Notes: generated from the sequence alone by a model not told the origin. Counted from the stretch's first letter, positions 7,854 through 17,028 are shown. The stretch: DNA of 64,000 nt from Acidimicrobiales bacterium (GCA_028285495.1 JANQPB010000038.1:98161-162160); one strand, 5' to 3'. Numbers and translations are program-made.

Positions 7854-9266
7854 CTACCCGGGCGACACCGAGTGGTCGCTCACCCAGTTGCCGTGGAACC
7901 CGTAGGGCACCCGCTGGGGCAGCGGCACCCGGGCGACGTAGTCGCCGCGGCTGAAGTCCTGGGCATCCATGACCACGAACTCGGCCGAGTCGTTGCCGAG
8001 GTCGTGCACGAAGCTGACCAGCCAGCCGTCGTCCTCGACCGTCGAGGCCGCCCCCGACTCGCCGCGTCGAGCCACGAACACCGGCTCGCCGGCCGCCCGA
8101 CCCGGACCGTGGTCGAACACCTGGCGCTCGCCGGTCTCGAGGTCGTGCTTGATCGTCGGCCAGCCGGCCGCCGGATCGGTCGACGGTGAGGCGCAGTAGC
8201 CGTAGCGGTACGGCTTGGCGGTCAGCGACCCGCGGTGGCGGGGGAACTCGTTGGCGGTCTCGTCGATCACCGTGGTCGACACCGAGCGGGCCGACGGGTT
8301 CAGCTCCCAGCGCTCGAGCCGGGCCATGTTCTCGAACGGGCCGAGGATGTCCTGGTCGAACATCCTGTCGTAGACGCAGAGGTCGATGACGACGCCACCG
8401 TCGCTGGTGTCATAGGAGTTGAGCGGGTGGAAGCAGTAGCCGACGGGCACGTCGATCCACGTGATGTCGTCCGGGCCGGCCGAGTCGCGGGGCAGCAGCC
8501 CGACCCGGTTGCCGTAGTCGGCGTTCCACCGGAACGGGAAGCGCCCGGCGAAGGCGAGGTCGAAGTCGACGGTGACCGGCTGGTCGTAGACGACGGCGAA
8601 GTTCCGGGTCAGCGACATGTCGTGCAGCATCGTCATCCCCGGCAACGGGATGTCGACCGTCTTCGACACCCGACCGTCCGGCCCGACCACCACGTACTGC
8701 ACGTGGTCCATCCACTCGGCCCAGGCGTAGACCATGGCGTGCATCTCACCCGAGTCGGGATCGATCTTCGGGTGGGCGGTGAAGGCGCCGGGGAGGGTGC
8801 CCTCGAAGTCGTTGCGGCCGACGGTCTCCAGCTCATAGGTGAGCTCGACCGGACAACCGCCGGCCTCGACCATCGCCCACGTCTTGCCCGCGAACCCGCC
8901 GACGTTGGTGTTGGGGCCGTGACCCGAGTCGTTCCAGTTCGGGCCGGGGATGTCGTCGTCGCCCCGGAGCTGGGCGATGGCGGTGGAGCCGACGTAGCGG
9001 TTGCGGTACCACTCGGCCCGACCCTCCCGGAGTCGGATGCCGTGGACCATGCCGTCGCCCATGAACCAGTGGTGGGTCGACGGGTCGACGGGGGTGGCCG
9101 GGTTCGGGCCGTTGCGGAGGTAGCGGCCGTTGAGCTCGACGGGGAGCTCACCTTCGACCGGGAGGTCGAGCGCGGTGACCTCCTCGGCCACCGGCGCGTA
9201 GTTGCCGGACAGGTAGAGGCTGACGTCGCCGGTGGCGGGTTCGTCCGAGAGCGGTGTGGTCGACAT
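7854..9266 (-). CDS. Carotenoid oxygenase (RPE65 / carotenoid cleavage dioxygenase family)
   Basis: 470 residues, full length. The family cleaves a carbon-carbon double bond of carotenoids or stilbenes with non-haem Fe(II) and O2. All four iron-binding histidines can be placed on the seven-bladed propeller: FTAHPKIDPDSGE, MLHDMSLT, CFHPLNSYD and, near the C-terminus, YGFHGNWV. The N-terminal GRYLRNGPNP and FMGDGMVHG motifs are also present. The start is ATG 9266 with AGGAG upstream. It is divergent from a TetR regulator across a palindromic operator, so it is probably the repressed target. Whether it acts on apocarotenoids or lignostilbenes is unknown. Confidence 0.92.
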   Translation of the reverse strand: MSTTPLSDEPATGDVSLYLSGNYAPVAEEVTALDLPVEGELPVELNGRYLRNGPNPATPVDPSTHHWFMGDGMVHGIRLREGRAEWYRNRYVGSTAIAQLRGDDDIPGPNWNDSGHGPNTNVGGFAGKTWAMVEAGGCPVELTYELETVGRNDFEGTLPGAFTAHPKIDPDSGEMHAMVYAWAEWMDHVQYVVVGPDGRVSKTVDIPLPGMTMLHDMSLTRNFAVVYDQPVTVDFDLAFAGRFPFRWNADYGNRVGLLPRDSAGPDDITWIDVPVGYCFHPLNSYDTSDGGVVIDLCVYDRMFDQDILGPFENMARLERWELNPSARSVSTTVIDETANEFPRHRGSLTAKPYRYGYCASPSTDPAAGWPTIKHDLETGERQVFDHGPGRAAGEPVFVARRGESGAASTVEDDGWLVSFVHDLGNDSAEFVVMDAQDFSRGDYVARVPLPQRVPYGFHGNWVSDHSVSPG

Positions 9267-9338
9267 GGGAACTCCTGGCTGGGTGCGCGGTGCGAGTGCG
9301 GTGCGGTCTCGTGCACAGCGGACGGGCGGTGCTGGTGC

Positions 9339-9370
9339 TGTAACTTAGTTATAGCTATAACTTAGTTACA
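9339..9370. promoter_or_regulatory. Palindromic TetR operator with divergent -10 boxes
   Basis: A 32-bp near-perfect palindrome (30 of 32 positions) in otherwise GC-rich DNA. It contains two copies of TAACTTAGTTA (9341-9351 and 9358-9368) separated by TAGCTA. TATAAC -10-like hexamers occur on both strands (9356-9361 on plus; 9348-9353 on minus). It lies between the carotenoid oxygenase and TetR genes and would control both. Confidence 0.8.
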
Positions 9371-9456
9371 TCGACCCGTCAACCTCCACGCTGTCCCACG
9401 GCTCCGAGCCGCCGTCCCGGTCGACCCGCCAGGACCTGCTCGACGCCGCCCTCACC

Positions 9457-9975
9457 GTGCTCAAGCGCGACGGCGCCGCCGCCCTGACCGTCCGTGCCAT
9501 CACCGACGAGGCCGGCTGCTCGACCACCGGCATCTACACCCACTTCGGCGGCAAGCACGGCGTGATCGAGGCCATCCTCCTCGACGGCTTCGAGTCGTTC
9601 GATCGGGCGCTGCTGCCCTGCTATCGGGCCGACGACCTCCTCGGGGCCGGGCGGGCCTACCGCCGCTGGGCGCTCGACAACCCCACCCACTACCTCGTCA
9701 TGTTCGGCCGGGCCGTCCCCGATTTCGTGCCGAGCGCCGAGGCGGTGGCCCGGGGCCATCGATCGTTCGACGCGCTGATCGACGCCGTCGCCCGCCACGG
9801 CGCGGTCGACCCGTTGGCCGCGGCCTACAACCTCTACGCCACCGTGCACGGGCACGTGATGCTGGAGCTGGTCGGGATGGGACCGGTCGACGCCGGCGAG
9901 CTCGAACGGCTCTACGAGGCCGGGCTCGCCGCCGCCACCATCGGGCTCGACGGCAGCTCCGGCAAAGCCCGCTGA
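9457..9975 (+). CDS. TetR/AcrR-family transcriptional regulator
   Basis: Coordinates use the first canonical start codon (GTG 9457). This truncates helix 1, because the reading frame upstream encodes STRQDLLDAALTVLKRDG, the usual start of a TetR DNA-binding domain. No ATG, GTG or TTG occurs between the in-frame TAA ending at 9360 and 9457, so initiation may use ATC 9370 or CTG 9391. The HTH (ITDEAGCSTTGIYTHFGGKHGVI) is intact and a ligand-binding C-terminal domain follows. The divergent operator at 9339-9370 and the carotenoid oxygenase make a repressor/enzyme pair. The 3' end overlaps the convergent DUF4328 gene by 64 bp. Confidence 0.85.
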   Translation: MLKRDGAAALTVRAITDEAGCSTTGIYTHFGGKHGVIEAILLDGFESFDRALLPCYRADDLLGAGRAYRRWALDNPTHYLVMFGRAVPDFVPSAEAVARGHRSFDALIDAVARHGAVDPLAAAYNLYATVHGHVMLELVGMGPVDAGELERLYEAGLAAATIGLDGSSGKAR

Positions 9976-10610
9976 CGCTCGTCCACCTTCCCGATCAGCA
10001 CGATCACGCAGGCGATCGACGCCATCAGCACCACGTCGGACAGCAGCGCCGAGGTCTGCCAGCGGGTCCAACCCCAGTTGGTGGTCGGCGACACCAGCCG
10101 GAGGATGAACTGGATGGCGAGCCCCTCCAGCAGCAGGATCCACCAGCCGAGGACCAGGACCGGCGCCGGATCGGTGGCGGCCACCGACCCCGGCGACGAC
10201 ACCAGCTCCCGCATGATCGCCGGTGGCCGGATCAGGTTGATCCCGGGCACCAGCCACCCGGTCACCGCCCAATGGGAGGACCGGCCGGTCGGGAGCACCC
10301 GCCCGAGGCGCCGGTAGGCCGCGGCGAACCACCAGACGAAGACCACCCCGGCGGCCAGCATCAACAGCGGCACCAGGAGGTTGGCCGCCGCCGACAGCGT
10401 CGAGCTGATGTCGAGCCCGACGTTCTCGAGCGTGGCCCCGTCGCGGAGCCGGCGAAGCCGGATCAGGTCGAGCGTGAGCGCCACCTCGTCGACCAGCAGG
10501 GCAAGCGCAACGCCGCCGAGGGCGGCCCGGACCAGCGCCGGGGGACACGAACCGAGGTGATCGATCGCGCCATCGACGACACCACTCCACCCGTCACCAG
10601 AATCCGCCAT
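9912..10610 (-). CDS. DUF4328 domain-containing membrane protein
   Basis: 232 residues with about five or six hydrophobic segments. The DUF4328 signature is visible: WWFAAAYRRLGR, then HWAVTGWLVPGINLIRPP and a helix IMRELV. These are actinobacterial integral membrane proteins of unknown function. The start is ATG 10610 with TAGGCT eight bases upstream and no Shine-Dalgarno sequence, so the mRNA is probably leaderless. The 3' end overlaps the TetR gene tail to tail. Confidence 0.8.
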   Translation of the reverse strand: MADSGDGWSGVVDGAIDHLGSCPPALVRAALGGVALALLVDEVALTLDLIRLRRLRDGATLENVGLDISSTLSAAANLLVPLLMLAAGVVFVWWFAAAYRRLGRVLPTGRSSHWAVTGWLVPGINLIRPPAIMRELVSSPGSVAATDPAPVLVLGWWILLLEGLAIQFILRLVSPTTNWGWTRWQTSALLSDVVLMASIACVIVLIGKVDERQRALPELPSSPMVAAASPAS

Positions 10611-10618
10611 GGAGCGAG

Positions 10619-10624
10619 AGCCTA
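10619..10624 (-). promoter_or_regulatory. -10 box TAGGCT of a probable leaderless promoter
   Basis: TAGGCT on the minus strand, 8 nt before the DUF4328 ATG. Confidence 0.4.
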
Positions 10625-10761
10625 CTCACGACCGTCGGCCGAACTGACTCGGCCACGTCGGCGGCGAGCGGCCACCACCCCCCGAGGGTGGCAATCGTTT
10701 GCTCCCGAACGATGAGCCATCTACCGTTCCGAATCGAACGAGCGTGGAGAGGACGGACGTG

Positions 10762-12000
10762 ATGAGACTCCGGTATCTGGTCGCACTGCTGGCGGCCTTC
10801 GCCCTGCTGGCCGCAGCCTGCGGCGACGACGACAGCACCGACGGCGGGTCCGACTCGGGCGACTCCGGCGAGAGCGCCGGCGGCACCCTCGACATCGACG
10901 CCATCCTGGCCGCCGACCTCGACAACTGCACCGATGCGCCGAGCGGTGATCCGATCCGGGTCGGCATGGCCATGGACTTCAGCGACGTCGTCGGCTTCGT
11001 CGACATCCCCGGCTCCAACCTCGTGCCGTTCGTGGCCGAGAAGGCCAATTGCGCCGGCGGCGTCAACGGCCGGCCTGTCGAGGTCCGCGTCGCCGAGGTC
11101 GGTGACGACGCTGCGCTGGCCACCCAGGAGCTGCTCGACTGGGGGGCCCACTTCCTGATCGGTCCGCCGTTCGCCGACTTCGCCCTCCCCATCCTCCAGA
11201 CCACCGACGGCCAGGTCCCGCTGTTCGTGGCCGCCTCGACCGAGCCGACGCTCGCCGACTCGTCGATCAACTCCTACCTGGTCAGCTTCGACGACAACCA
11301 GATGTCGTCCGCCGCCGCCCAGTGGGCGCTCGACGAGGGCATCACCCGGGCCATCGTGTTCACCGAGGGCGAGGGCGTGCCCTACTCGGGTGTGAACCCC
11401 GACGCCTTCATGGCCGCCTTCGAGGCCGGTGGTGGCGAGGTCGTCAGCGTCCAGAACTACGTCTGGGCCGGCGACACCGACTTCTCCGCCCAGGTCAACG
11501 AGATCGCCGGCATCTCCGAGAACAACGAGGTCGTCTTCTCGGCCGCCCTCGCCTTCCAGGTCACCGCACTGCGAGGCCAGCTCGAGGGCCAGGGGCTCGA
11601 CGGGCTGACCTACGTCGGCACCGACGCCCTCGACGCCACCGGCATCCAGGTCGAGGAGAACAACGAGGGCGTCGCCCACACGCCGCACACCTCGATCTCC
11701 GAGGGCGACCCGATCGACACCCTGCTGGCCGACTACGAGGCCGCCGAGGGCGAGGCGCTCGAGAGCCGGGGCTTCATGGCCCTCTACGTCGACTCGATGT
11801 TCCTCGGCATCCAGGGCATGCTCGACTGCGGTTGCGACGAGCCGGCCGACATCGGCGCCGCCGTCCAGGAGATCTCCGGCTTCGATGGCCTCTCCGGCGA
11901 GATCACCTACGCCGGCACCGAGGGCATTCCGCCGAAGGCGGTGCCCATCAACCAGATCATCGACGGCGCCGACACCCTCGTCGCCACGATCGAGCCCTAG
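10762..12000 (+). CDS. Branched-chain amino acid ABC transporter, substrate-binding lipoprotein (LivK/LivJ-like)
   Basis: About 412 residues. The N-terminus is a lipoprotein signal (MRLRYLVALLAAFALLAAAC) whose LAAAC lipobox cysteine is followed by an acidic Asp/Ser/Gly linker. The mature part has the type I periplasmic binding fold of the LivJ/LivK family (IRVGMAMDFSDVVGF ... VNGRPVEVRVAEVGDD). GGAGAGG (10746-10752) precedes GTG 10759 and ATG 10762. It heads a four-gene set with LivF-, LivH- and fused LivM/G-like proteins, 66 bp before livF. The substrate could be amino acids, short amides or urea; sequence alone cannot decide. Confidence 0.9.
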   Translation: MRLRYLVALLAAFALLAAACGDDDSTDGGSDSGDSGESAGGTLDIDAILAADLDNCTDAPSGDPIRVGMAMDFSDVVGFVDIPGSNLVPFVAEKANCAGGVNGRPVEVRVAEVGDDAALATQELLDWGAHFLIGPPFADFALPILQTTDGQVPLFVAASTEPTLADSSINSYLVSFDDNQMSSAAAQWALDEGITRAIVFTEGEGVPYSGVNPDAFMAAFEAGGGEVVSVQNYVWAGDTDFSAQVNEIAGISENNEVVFSAALAFQVTALRGQLEGQGLDGLTYVGTDALDATGIQVEENNEGVAHTPHTSISEGDPIDTLLADYEAAEGEALESRGFMALYVDSMFLGIQGMLDCGCDEPADIGAAVQEISGFDGLSGEITYAGTEGIPPKAVPINQIIDGADTLVATIEP

Positions 12001-12066
12001 GGCGCGAGCGGTCGAGCGCACGAGATCGGCCGAGTCGGGTCGGGCCCGGGAACGCGGGGACCGGAC

Positions 12067-12804
12067 ATGACGACCATGCTCGAGGTCACCGGGTTGACCA
12101 CCCGGTACGGCTCGATCTCGGCGCTGCGCGACGCCACGCTGACGGTCGGCTCCGGTGAGGTCGTCGGCCTCATCGGCCCGAACGGGGCCGGCAAGACGAC
12201 GCTGCTGAACACGGTGGCCGGGCTCCTGGCCCCGGCGACCGGCCGTGTCACCTTCGACGGGTCCGACGTGACCACCCTCAGCCCCGAGAAGCGGGTGACG
12301 GCCGGGATGGCCCTGGTCCCCGAGCATCGGCGGATCTTCGTCGACATGACCGTCGAGGAGAACCTCAAGGTCGGCTCGGTCACCCGGTCGGCGAGCGAGC
12401 GGGCCGCCGACCTCGACGAGATGGCGGAGCTGTTCCCGGTCCTGCGGGAGAAGTGGTCCACCGCCGCCGGCTACCTGTCCGGCGGCGAGGCCCAGCAGCT
12501 GGCGATCGCCCGCGGCCTGATGTCGCGCCCGAAGCTGTTGATGCTCGACGAGCCATCGCTCGGTCTGGCCCCGGTGCTCGTCGACGTCGTGTTCGAGCTG
12601 CTCGACTCGTTGCGGGCCGCGGGGCGGACCCTGCTGGTGGTTGAGCAGAACGCCACCAGGATGCTCGAGGTCGCCGACCGGGCCTACGTGCTGCGCTCCG
12701 GCGAGGTCGTCGGCGAGGGCACTGGCGACGAGCTGGCCGCCCGTGACGACCTGTTCGCCACCTTCGTCGGCGACGGCGCCGGTGGGGGAGCGGAGCCGTC
12801 GTGA
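12067..12804 (+). CDS. livF: Branched-chain amino acid ABC transporter ATP-binding protein, LivF type
   Basis: 245 residues. Walker A is GPNGAGKTT (~40), the signature loop is LSGGEAQQLAIARGLM, Walker B is LLMLDEPSLGLAP, and the switch histidine is replaced by the LivF-typical VVEQN. The length and the VPEHRRIF stretch fit LivF rather than LivG. It energises import together with the permease pair encoded downstream. Its TGA overlaps the GTG start of livH (GTGA), which indicates translational coupling. Confidence 0.93.
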   Translation: MTTMLEVTGLTTRYGSISALRDATLTVGSGEVVGLIGPNGAGKTTLLNTVAGLLAPATGRVTFDGSDVTTLSPEKRVTAGMALVPEHRRIFVDMTVEENLKVGSVTRSASERAADLDEMAELFPVLREKWSTAAGYLSGGEAQQLAIARGLMSRPKLLMLDEPSLGLAPVLVDVVFELLDSLRAAGRTLLVVEQNATRMLEVADRAYVLRSGEVVGEGTGDELAARDDLFATFVGDGAGGGAEPS

Positions 12805-13694
12805 TCGAGCTGCTGCAGAACCTGATCGACGGTCTCGGCCGAGGCAGTATCTATGCGCTGCTCGCACTCGGGGTCGCCGTGGTGTTCGGGGTCATGCACC
12901 TCCTGAACTTCGCCCACGGCGAGCTGATCACCGTCGGTGGCTATGCCACCTTCGCCTTCTTCTCCCAGTTCACCGGCGGCTCGTGGTGGCTGGCGGCGCC
13001 GATCATCGTGGTGGCGGCCATCGTGGCCTCGCTCATCATCGAGCGGGTGGCCTTCAGCCGGGTCCGTGGCGCGTCCGACTTCACGCTGCTGCTCACGTCG
13101 TTCGGGGTGCACTTCGTCGTGTCGGCCATCTTCCTGCTCTACGTGTCTGCCTCGGTGAAGACGTTCCCCCGGCCGGGCTGGGTGACCAACACGTGGTCGA
13201 TCGGCTCGCTCACGATCGAGGTGTTCGACACGGTCGTCATCGTCACCACCCTCGTCGTGCTGGCCGGCACGGCCTGGCTGTTGCAGCGCACGATGTTCGG
13301 GCTGTCGCTGCGGGCGGCCGCCGCCGACTTCTCGACCGCCCAGCTGATGGGCGTGCGCTCCGACGCCGTCATCCGGGGCGCCTTCGCCCTGTCCGGGCTC
13401 CTGGCCGGGATCGCCGGCATCTTCTGGCTGATGCGGGCCGGCAGCATCACCCCGTCCGGCGGGATCGACCCGATGCTCAAGGGCGTGCTCGCAGCGCTGA
13501 TCGGTGGGCTCGGCAGCCTCCGCGGTGCGGTGCTCGGCGGGTTCGTGCTCGGGCTGGCCGAGGTGCTGCTCCGCTCCCGGCTGCCGGACGGGATCGCCAA
13601 CCTCACCGAGGGCGTCGTCTTTCTCCTCATCGCCCTCCTCTTCATCTTCCGACCCCAGGGCCTGATCACCGTGGCCCACGCGGAGCGGGTCTGA
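12801..13694 (+). CDS. livH: Branched-chain amino acid ABC transporter permease, LivH type
   Basis: 297 residues, almost all membrane helices. The GLGRGSIYALLALGVAVVFG start and HLLNFAHGELITVGGYATF are hallmark LivH sequences. The coupling-helix region (LRAAAADFSTAQLMGV) and the C-terminal GGLGSLRGAVLGGFVLGLAE are also present. It starts at GTG 12801 inside the livF stop and ends sharing one base with the ATG of the next gene (TGATG), so the three cistrons are tightly coupled. Confidence 0.93.
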   Translation: MIELLQNLIDGLGRGSIYALLALGVAVVFGVMHLLNFAHGELITVGGYATFAFFSQFTGGSWWLAAPIIVVAAIVASLIIERVAFSRVRGASDFTLLLTSFGVHFVVSAIFLLYVSASVKTFPRPGWVTNTWSIGSLTIEVFDTVVIVTTLVVLAGTAWLLQRTMFGLSLRAAAADFSTAQLMGVRSDAVIRGAFALSGLLAGIAGIFWLMRAGSITPSGGIDPMLKGVLAALIGGLGSLRGAVLGGFVLGLAEVLLRSRLPDGIANLTEGVVFLLIALLFIFRPQGLITVAHAERV

Positions 13695-15586
13695 TGCTGA
13701 GCGGGTTCTTCCCCCGGACCGACCGGGACGTCGGCTTCCCGATCGTCGGCGCCGTCATCCTCTTCGCCGTCCTCGTGACCGGCGGGCTGGCCTACCAGAG
13801 CGTGGCCGGCGGGGCCGGTGAGCGGCTGGTCACCACGATGCTGATCGACGCCATCATCGTCGTCGGCATCCAGATCTACGTCGGCAACACCGGCGTGTTG
13901 TCGTTCGGCCACATCGGCTTCGGCGCCATCGCCGGCTACACGTTCGCCGTGCTGGCCATCACCCCGGAGGGCAAGGCCGACCGCATCCCCGACGCCCCCT
14001 TCGGGCTGGCCGAGTTCAGCCTCTCGGCCCCGGCCTCGGTCGCCGTCGCCGTGGTCGTCACCCTGGTGGCGGCGTTCATCGTCGGCATCGGCCTGGCCCG
14101 GTCGGGGGCCCAGTCCGGCTCGGTGTCGGCCACCGTCATCACCCTGGCTCTGCTGTTCGTCACCCACGAGGTCGCCGTCAACTGGCCCGAGCTGACCGGC
14201 GGCGAGCGGGCCGGTCTGTTCTTCCCGATCGGCGGCGCCCTGCGAACCAGGACCCCGATCTACGTCGCTCTGCTCCTGGCGCTGATCATCGCCCGGGTGT
14301 TCGCCCAGAGCCGGAGCGGTCGCCTGGCCACCGCCGCCCGCGAGGACGATCTGGCGGCCAGGGCCATGGGTGTCGACCCGCTCGTCCAGCAGATGGTGGC
14401 GCTGCTGCTGTCGGTTGCCGTGGTGTCGGTCGGTGCGTCGCTCCGGGTGTTCGAGGACGGCTCGCTGCTGCCCGAGAACTTCTTCTTCAACTACACGCTC
14501 GTGACGCTGGTGATGCTGATCGTCGGCGGGCGCAACTCGGTGACCGGGGCCGTGCTCGGCGTCGCCGTGATCACCGCCGCCCGCGAGCTGGCCCGCAAGC
14601 TCGGGCAGGACGGGTTCGAGATCTTCGGCCTCGGGCTCGACGGCTTCCCCCTCGACCTGGTGTTCCGGGAGAACCTGCAGACCGTCGTGCTGGGCCTGGC
14701 CATGCTCGGCTTCATGCTGCTGCGCCCGACCGGGCTGCTGGACGACTGGGAGCTCGACGAGTGGCTCCACCGTTGCGTCGGTCGCGGTCGGCGGGGCGAT
14801 GACGAGGAGCCGCCACCGGCCCCCGAGCCGACCGATCCGGACCGCGACTCGGTGCTGTCGGCGGCCGACGTCCAGGTCACGTTCGGTGGGTTCACCGCAC
14901 TCCGCAACGCCGGCATCGAGGCCAGGGGCGGCGAGGTGGTCGGCATCATCGGCCCGAACGGAGCCGGCAAGACGACGCTGGTCAACGCCATCACCGGCCT
15001 GGTCGACGCCAGCGGCGGCACGGTCACCCTGGACGGGGCCGACGTCGGCGACGCCCCGAGCCACGAGCTGGCCCGCCGCGGCGTGGTCCGCACCTTCCAG
15101 AACCTGCGGCTGTTCGACGCCTTGAGCGTGCGGGAGAACGTCGAGGTGTCGGCGCTGGTCGCCGCAGCCCACCGCAAGGGTCGGACGCTGCCGGACGTCG
15201 ACGCGGTCATCGCCGCGGCCGACCTCTGGGACCACCGTGACCGCCGGGCCAGGGAGCTCGACTACGGCAACTCCCGCCGCCTCGAGCTGGCCAGGGCGGT
15301 GGCGCTGGCCCCGTCGTTCCTGCTGCTCGACGAGCCGACCAGCGGCATGAGCGACACCGAGTCGCTGGCGATGGTCGCCCGGGTCCGCGACCTGGCCGGC
15401 ACCGTCGGCGCCGGCGTCATCGTGATCGACCACGATCTCGGGTTCATCACCGGCGTGGCCGATCGCATCACCTGCCTCGACCAGGGCATCGTCATCGCCA
15501 CCGGGACCCCGGACGAGATCCAGGCCGATCCCCGGGTCCAGGAGGCCTACCTCGGCGTCGGCTCCTCGGCCGGGGCCGACGGCTGA
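13694..15586 (+). CDS. Fused ABC transporter permease/ATPase, LivM-LivG type
   Basis: 630 residues in one frame. Residues ~1-350 are a LivM-like permease (VGNTGVLSFGHIGFGAIAGY is the family signature; nine or so helices). After a short Pro-rich linker (EEPPPAPEPTDPD), residues ~390-628 are a LivG-like ATPase with Walker A GPNGAGKTT, Q-loop RTFQNLRLFD, the LivG-type signature DYGNSRRLELARAVA, Walker B FLLLDEPTSG and the switch region VIDHD. LivM and LivG are usually separate proteins; the fusion fixes their stoichiometry. The start is ATG 13694, overlapping the livH stop by one base. With LivF and LivH it completes the transporter. Confidence 0.92.
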   Translation: MLSGFFPRTDRDVGFPIVGAVILFAVLVTGGLAYQSVAGGAGERLVTTMLIDAIIVVGIQIYVGNTGVLSFGHIGFGAIAGYTFAVLAITPEGKADRIPDAPFGLAEFSLSAPASVAVAVVVTLVAAFIVGIGLARSGAQSGSVSATVITLALLFVTHEVAVNWPELTGGERAGLFFPIGGALRTRTPIYVALLLALIIARVFAQSRSGRLATAAREDDLAARAMGVDPLVQQMVALLLSVAVVSVGASLRVFEDGSLLPENFFFNYTLVTLVMLIVGGRNSVTGAVLGVAVITAARELARKLGQDGFEIFGLGLDGFPLDLVFRENLQTVVLGLAMLGFMLLRPTGLLDDWELDEWLHRCVGRGRRGDDEEPPPAPEPTDPDRDSVLSAADVQVTFGGFTALRNAGIEARGGEVVGIIGPNGAGKTTLVNAITGLVDASGGTVTLDGADVGDAPSHELARRGVVRTFQNLRLFDALSVRENVEVSALVAAAHRKGRTLPDVDAVIAAADLWDHRDRRARELDYGNSRRLELARAVALAPSFLLLDEPTSGMSDTESLAMVARVRDLAGTVGAGVIVIDHDLGFITGVADRITCLDQGIVIATGTPDEIQADPRVQEAYLGVGSSAGADG

Positions 15587-15633
15587 CGGCGTACTCGTCG
15601 AGCCGGGCCCTGGCCGACCTCCGAATGCGGCCA

Positions 15634-15639
15634 TACGAT
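15634..15639 (+). promoter_or_regulatory. -10 box TACGAT of a probable leaderless promoter
   Basis: TACGAT ends exactly 6 nt before amidase ATG 15646, so transcription would start at the A of the start codon. No Shine-Dalgarno sequence is present. Confidence 0.5.
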
Positions 15640-15645
15640 TCGGTC

Positions 15646-17028
15646 ATGGACGACATGGACGGGTTGACCACCGCAGCGCATCTCGCGTCCGGCGACATGA
15701 CCGTCCGTGAGGTCGTCGAGGCTGCGATCGAGCGGTGCGAGGCTCGCAACCCGGCGCTCAACGCGGTGATCCACGACGCCTTCGACCGCTCCCTCGACCG
15801 GGCCGACGCGATCCGGCCCGGTTCGACGCCCCTCGCCGGGGTCCCGATCCTGACCAAGGACCTGCTCTGTCGAGAAGCGGGGCTGCCCTTCCACGAGGGC
15901 TCGGCGTTCCTCAAGTCCATCGGGTGGACGGGTCCGGACGACCAGGTCAACGCCGTCCGGCTGCGCGAGGCCGGCATGGTGTCGATCGGGCGGACCAACT
16001 GCTCGGAGTTCGGGATGCAGACCTCGACCGAGCCGCTCGCCTACGGCCCGACCCACAACCCCTGGAAGCCCGGCCACTCACCCGGGGGCTCGAGCGGGGG
16101 GTCGGCCGCGGCGGTGGCCGCCGGGATCGTGCCCATCGCCACCGGCAACGACGTCGGTGGCTCGATTCGCAACCCCGCCAGCATGTGCGGCCTCGTCGGT
16201 CTCAAGCCGAGCCGGGGGCGGAGCAACCTCGGCCCCGACTTCGGTGACGTCATGCTCGGGATGGCCGAGGAGCACGTCATCACCCGCACCGTCCGCGACT
16301 CGGCCGCCGCCCTCGACGTGCTGGCCAGGAGCGGACCGACCGATCCGTACCATCAGCCGATGCCGGGCGCCGGCTGGCTGGCCGCCATCGATGCGCCGGT
16401 CGAACCGATGAAGATCGGCTTCCTGGTTCCCCCGGAGGCCGACGAGCCGGTGGCCGCGGCCACACGGGCGGTCGCCGAGGCGCTCGACGCCCGCGGCCAC
16501 GACGTGTCCGAGGACGGGCCGCCCGCCCTCGGCGAGGACATCCGCTCGTTCCTGCTCCCGAACTACAGCGCGGGCACCGCCTGGGTCGTCGACCGCCACT
16601 GGCCGACCCTGACCGGCGTCGATGCCATCCCCGAGGACCTGCTCGAACCGACCACCGCCTTCCTCGCCGCCCGCGGTCGGGCGTTGTCGGCTGCCGACCT
16701 CCTCGAGGCCAGGGAGCACGGGCAGCACTGGTCACGACGGCTGCTGGCCTGGTGGGCCGATGGTGGCTACGACCTGCTGGTGCTGCCGACGCTTCCGGTG
16801 CCGCCACCGGCCCACGGCGAGACCGACGACCTGCAGATGCTGTCGTACGTGGCGCCGTTCAACTACTCCGGGCAGCCGGCGGCGTCGGTGCCGGCGGCGA
16901 TGCACGACGGCCTCCCGATCGGCGTCCAGCTGGTCGCCCCTCTCTACCGCGAGGACCTGATCTTCGCCGCCGCCCTCCAACTCGAGTCCGACCTGCCCCG
17001 TCCCGAGGCCCCGCCGGCACCGGCGTGA
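15646..17028 (+). CDS. Amidase signature family protein
   Basis: About 460 residues. The Ser-cisSer-Lys triad of amidase-signature hydrolases is complete: Lys in VPILTKDLLC (~75), Ser in HSPGGSSGGSAAAVAAGI and the nucleophile in GNDVGGSIRNPASMCG. The C-terminus GLPIGVQLVAPLYREDL is also typical. Members hydrolyse aliphatic or aromatic amides or act as GatA-like transamidation subunits; there is no gatB or gatC here, so a catabolic amidase is more likely. The start is ATG 15646; ATG 15625 is also in frame but would place the -10-like TACGAT inside the gene. The amidohydrolase gene follows after 12 bp, probably in one operon. Confidence 0.9.
   Translation: MDDMDGLTTAAHLASGDMTVREVVEAAIERCEARNPALNAVIHDAFDRSLDRADAIRPGSTPLAGVPILTKDLLCREAGLPFHEGSAFLKSIGWTGPDDQVNAVRLREAGMVSIGRTNCSEFGMQTSTEPLAYGPTHNPWKPGHSPGGSSGGSAAAVAAGIVPIATGNDVGGSIRNPASMCGLVGLKPSRGRSNLGPDFGDVMLGMAEEHVITRTVRDSAAALDVLARSGPTDPYHQPMPGAGWLAAIDAPVEPMKIGFLVPPEADEPVAAATRAVAEALDARGHDVSEDGPPALGEDIRSFLLPNYSAGTAWVVDRHWPTLTGVDAIPEDLLEPTTAFLAARGRALSAADLLEAREHGQHWSRRLLAWWADGGYDLLVLPTLPVPPPAHGETDDLQMLSYVAPFNYSGQPAASVPAAMHDGLPIGVQLVAPLYREDLIFAAALQLESDLPRPEAPPAPA

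Noticed and set aside
10594..12867. A 757-codon minus-strand frame opposite the transporter genes
   Set aside because: It is antisense to a lipoprotein gene and livF, whose motifs are unambiguous; the composition is typical of shadow frames in GC-rich DNA.
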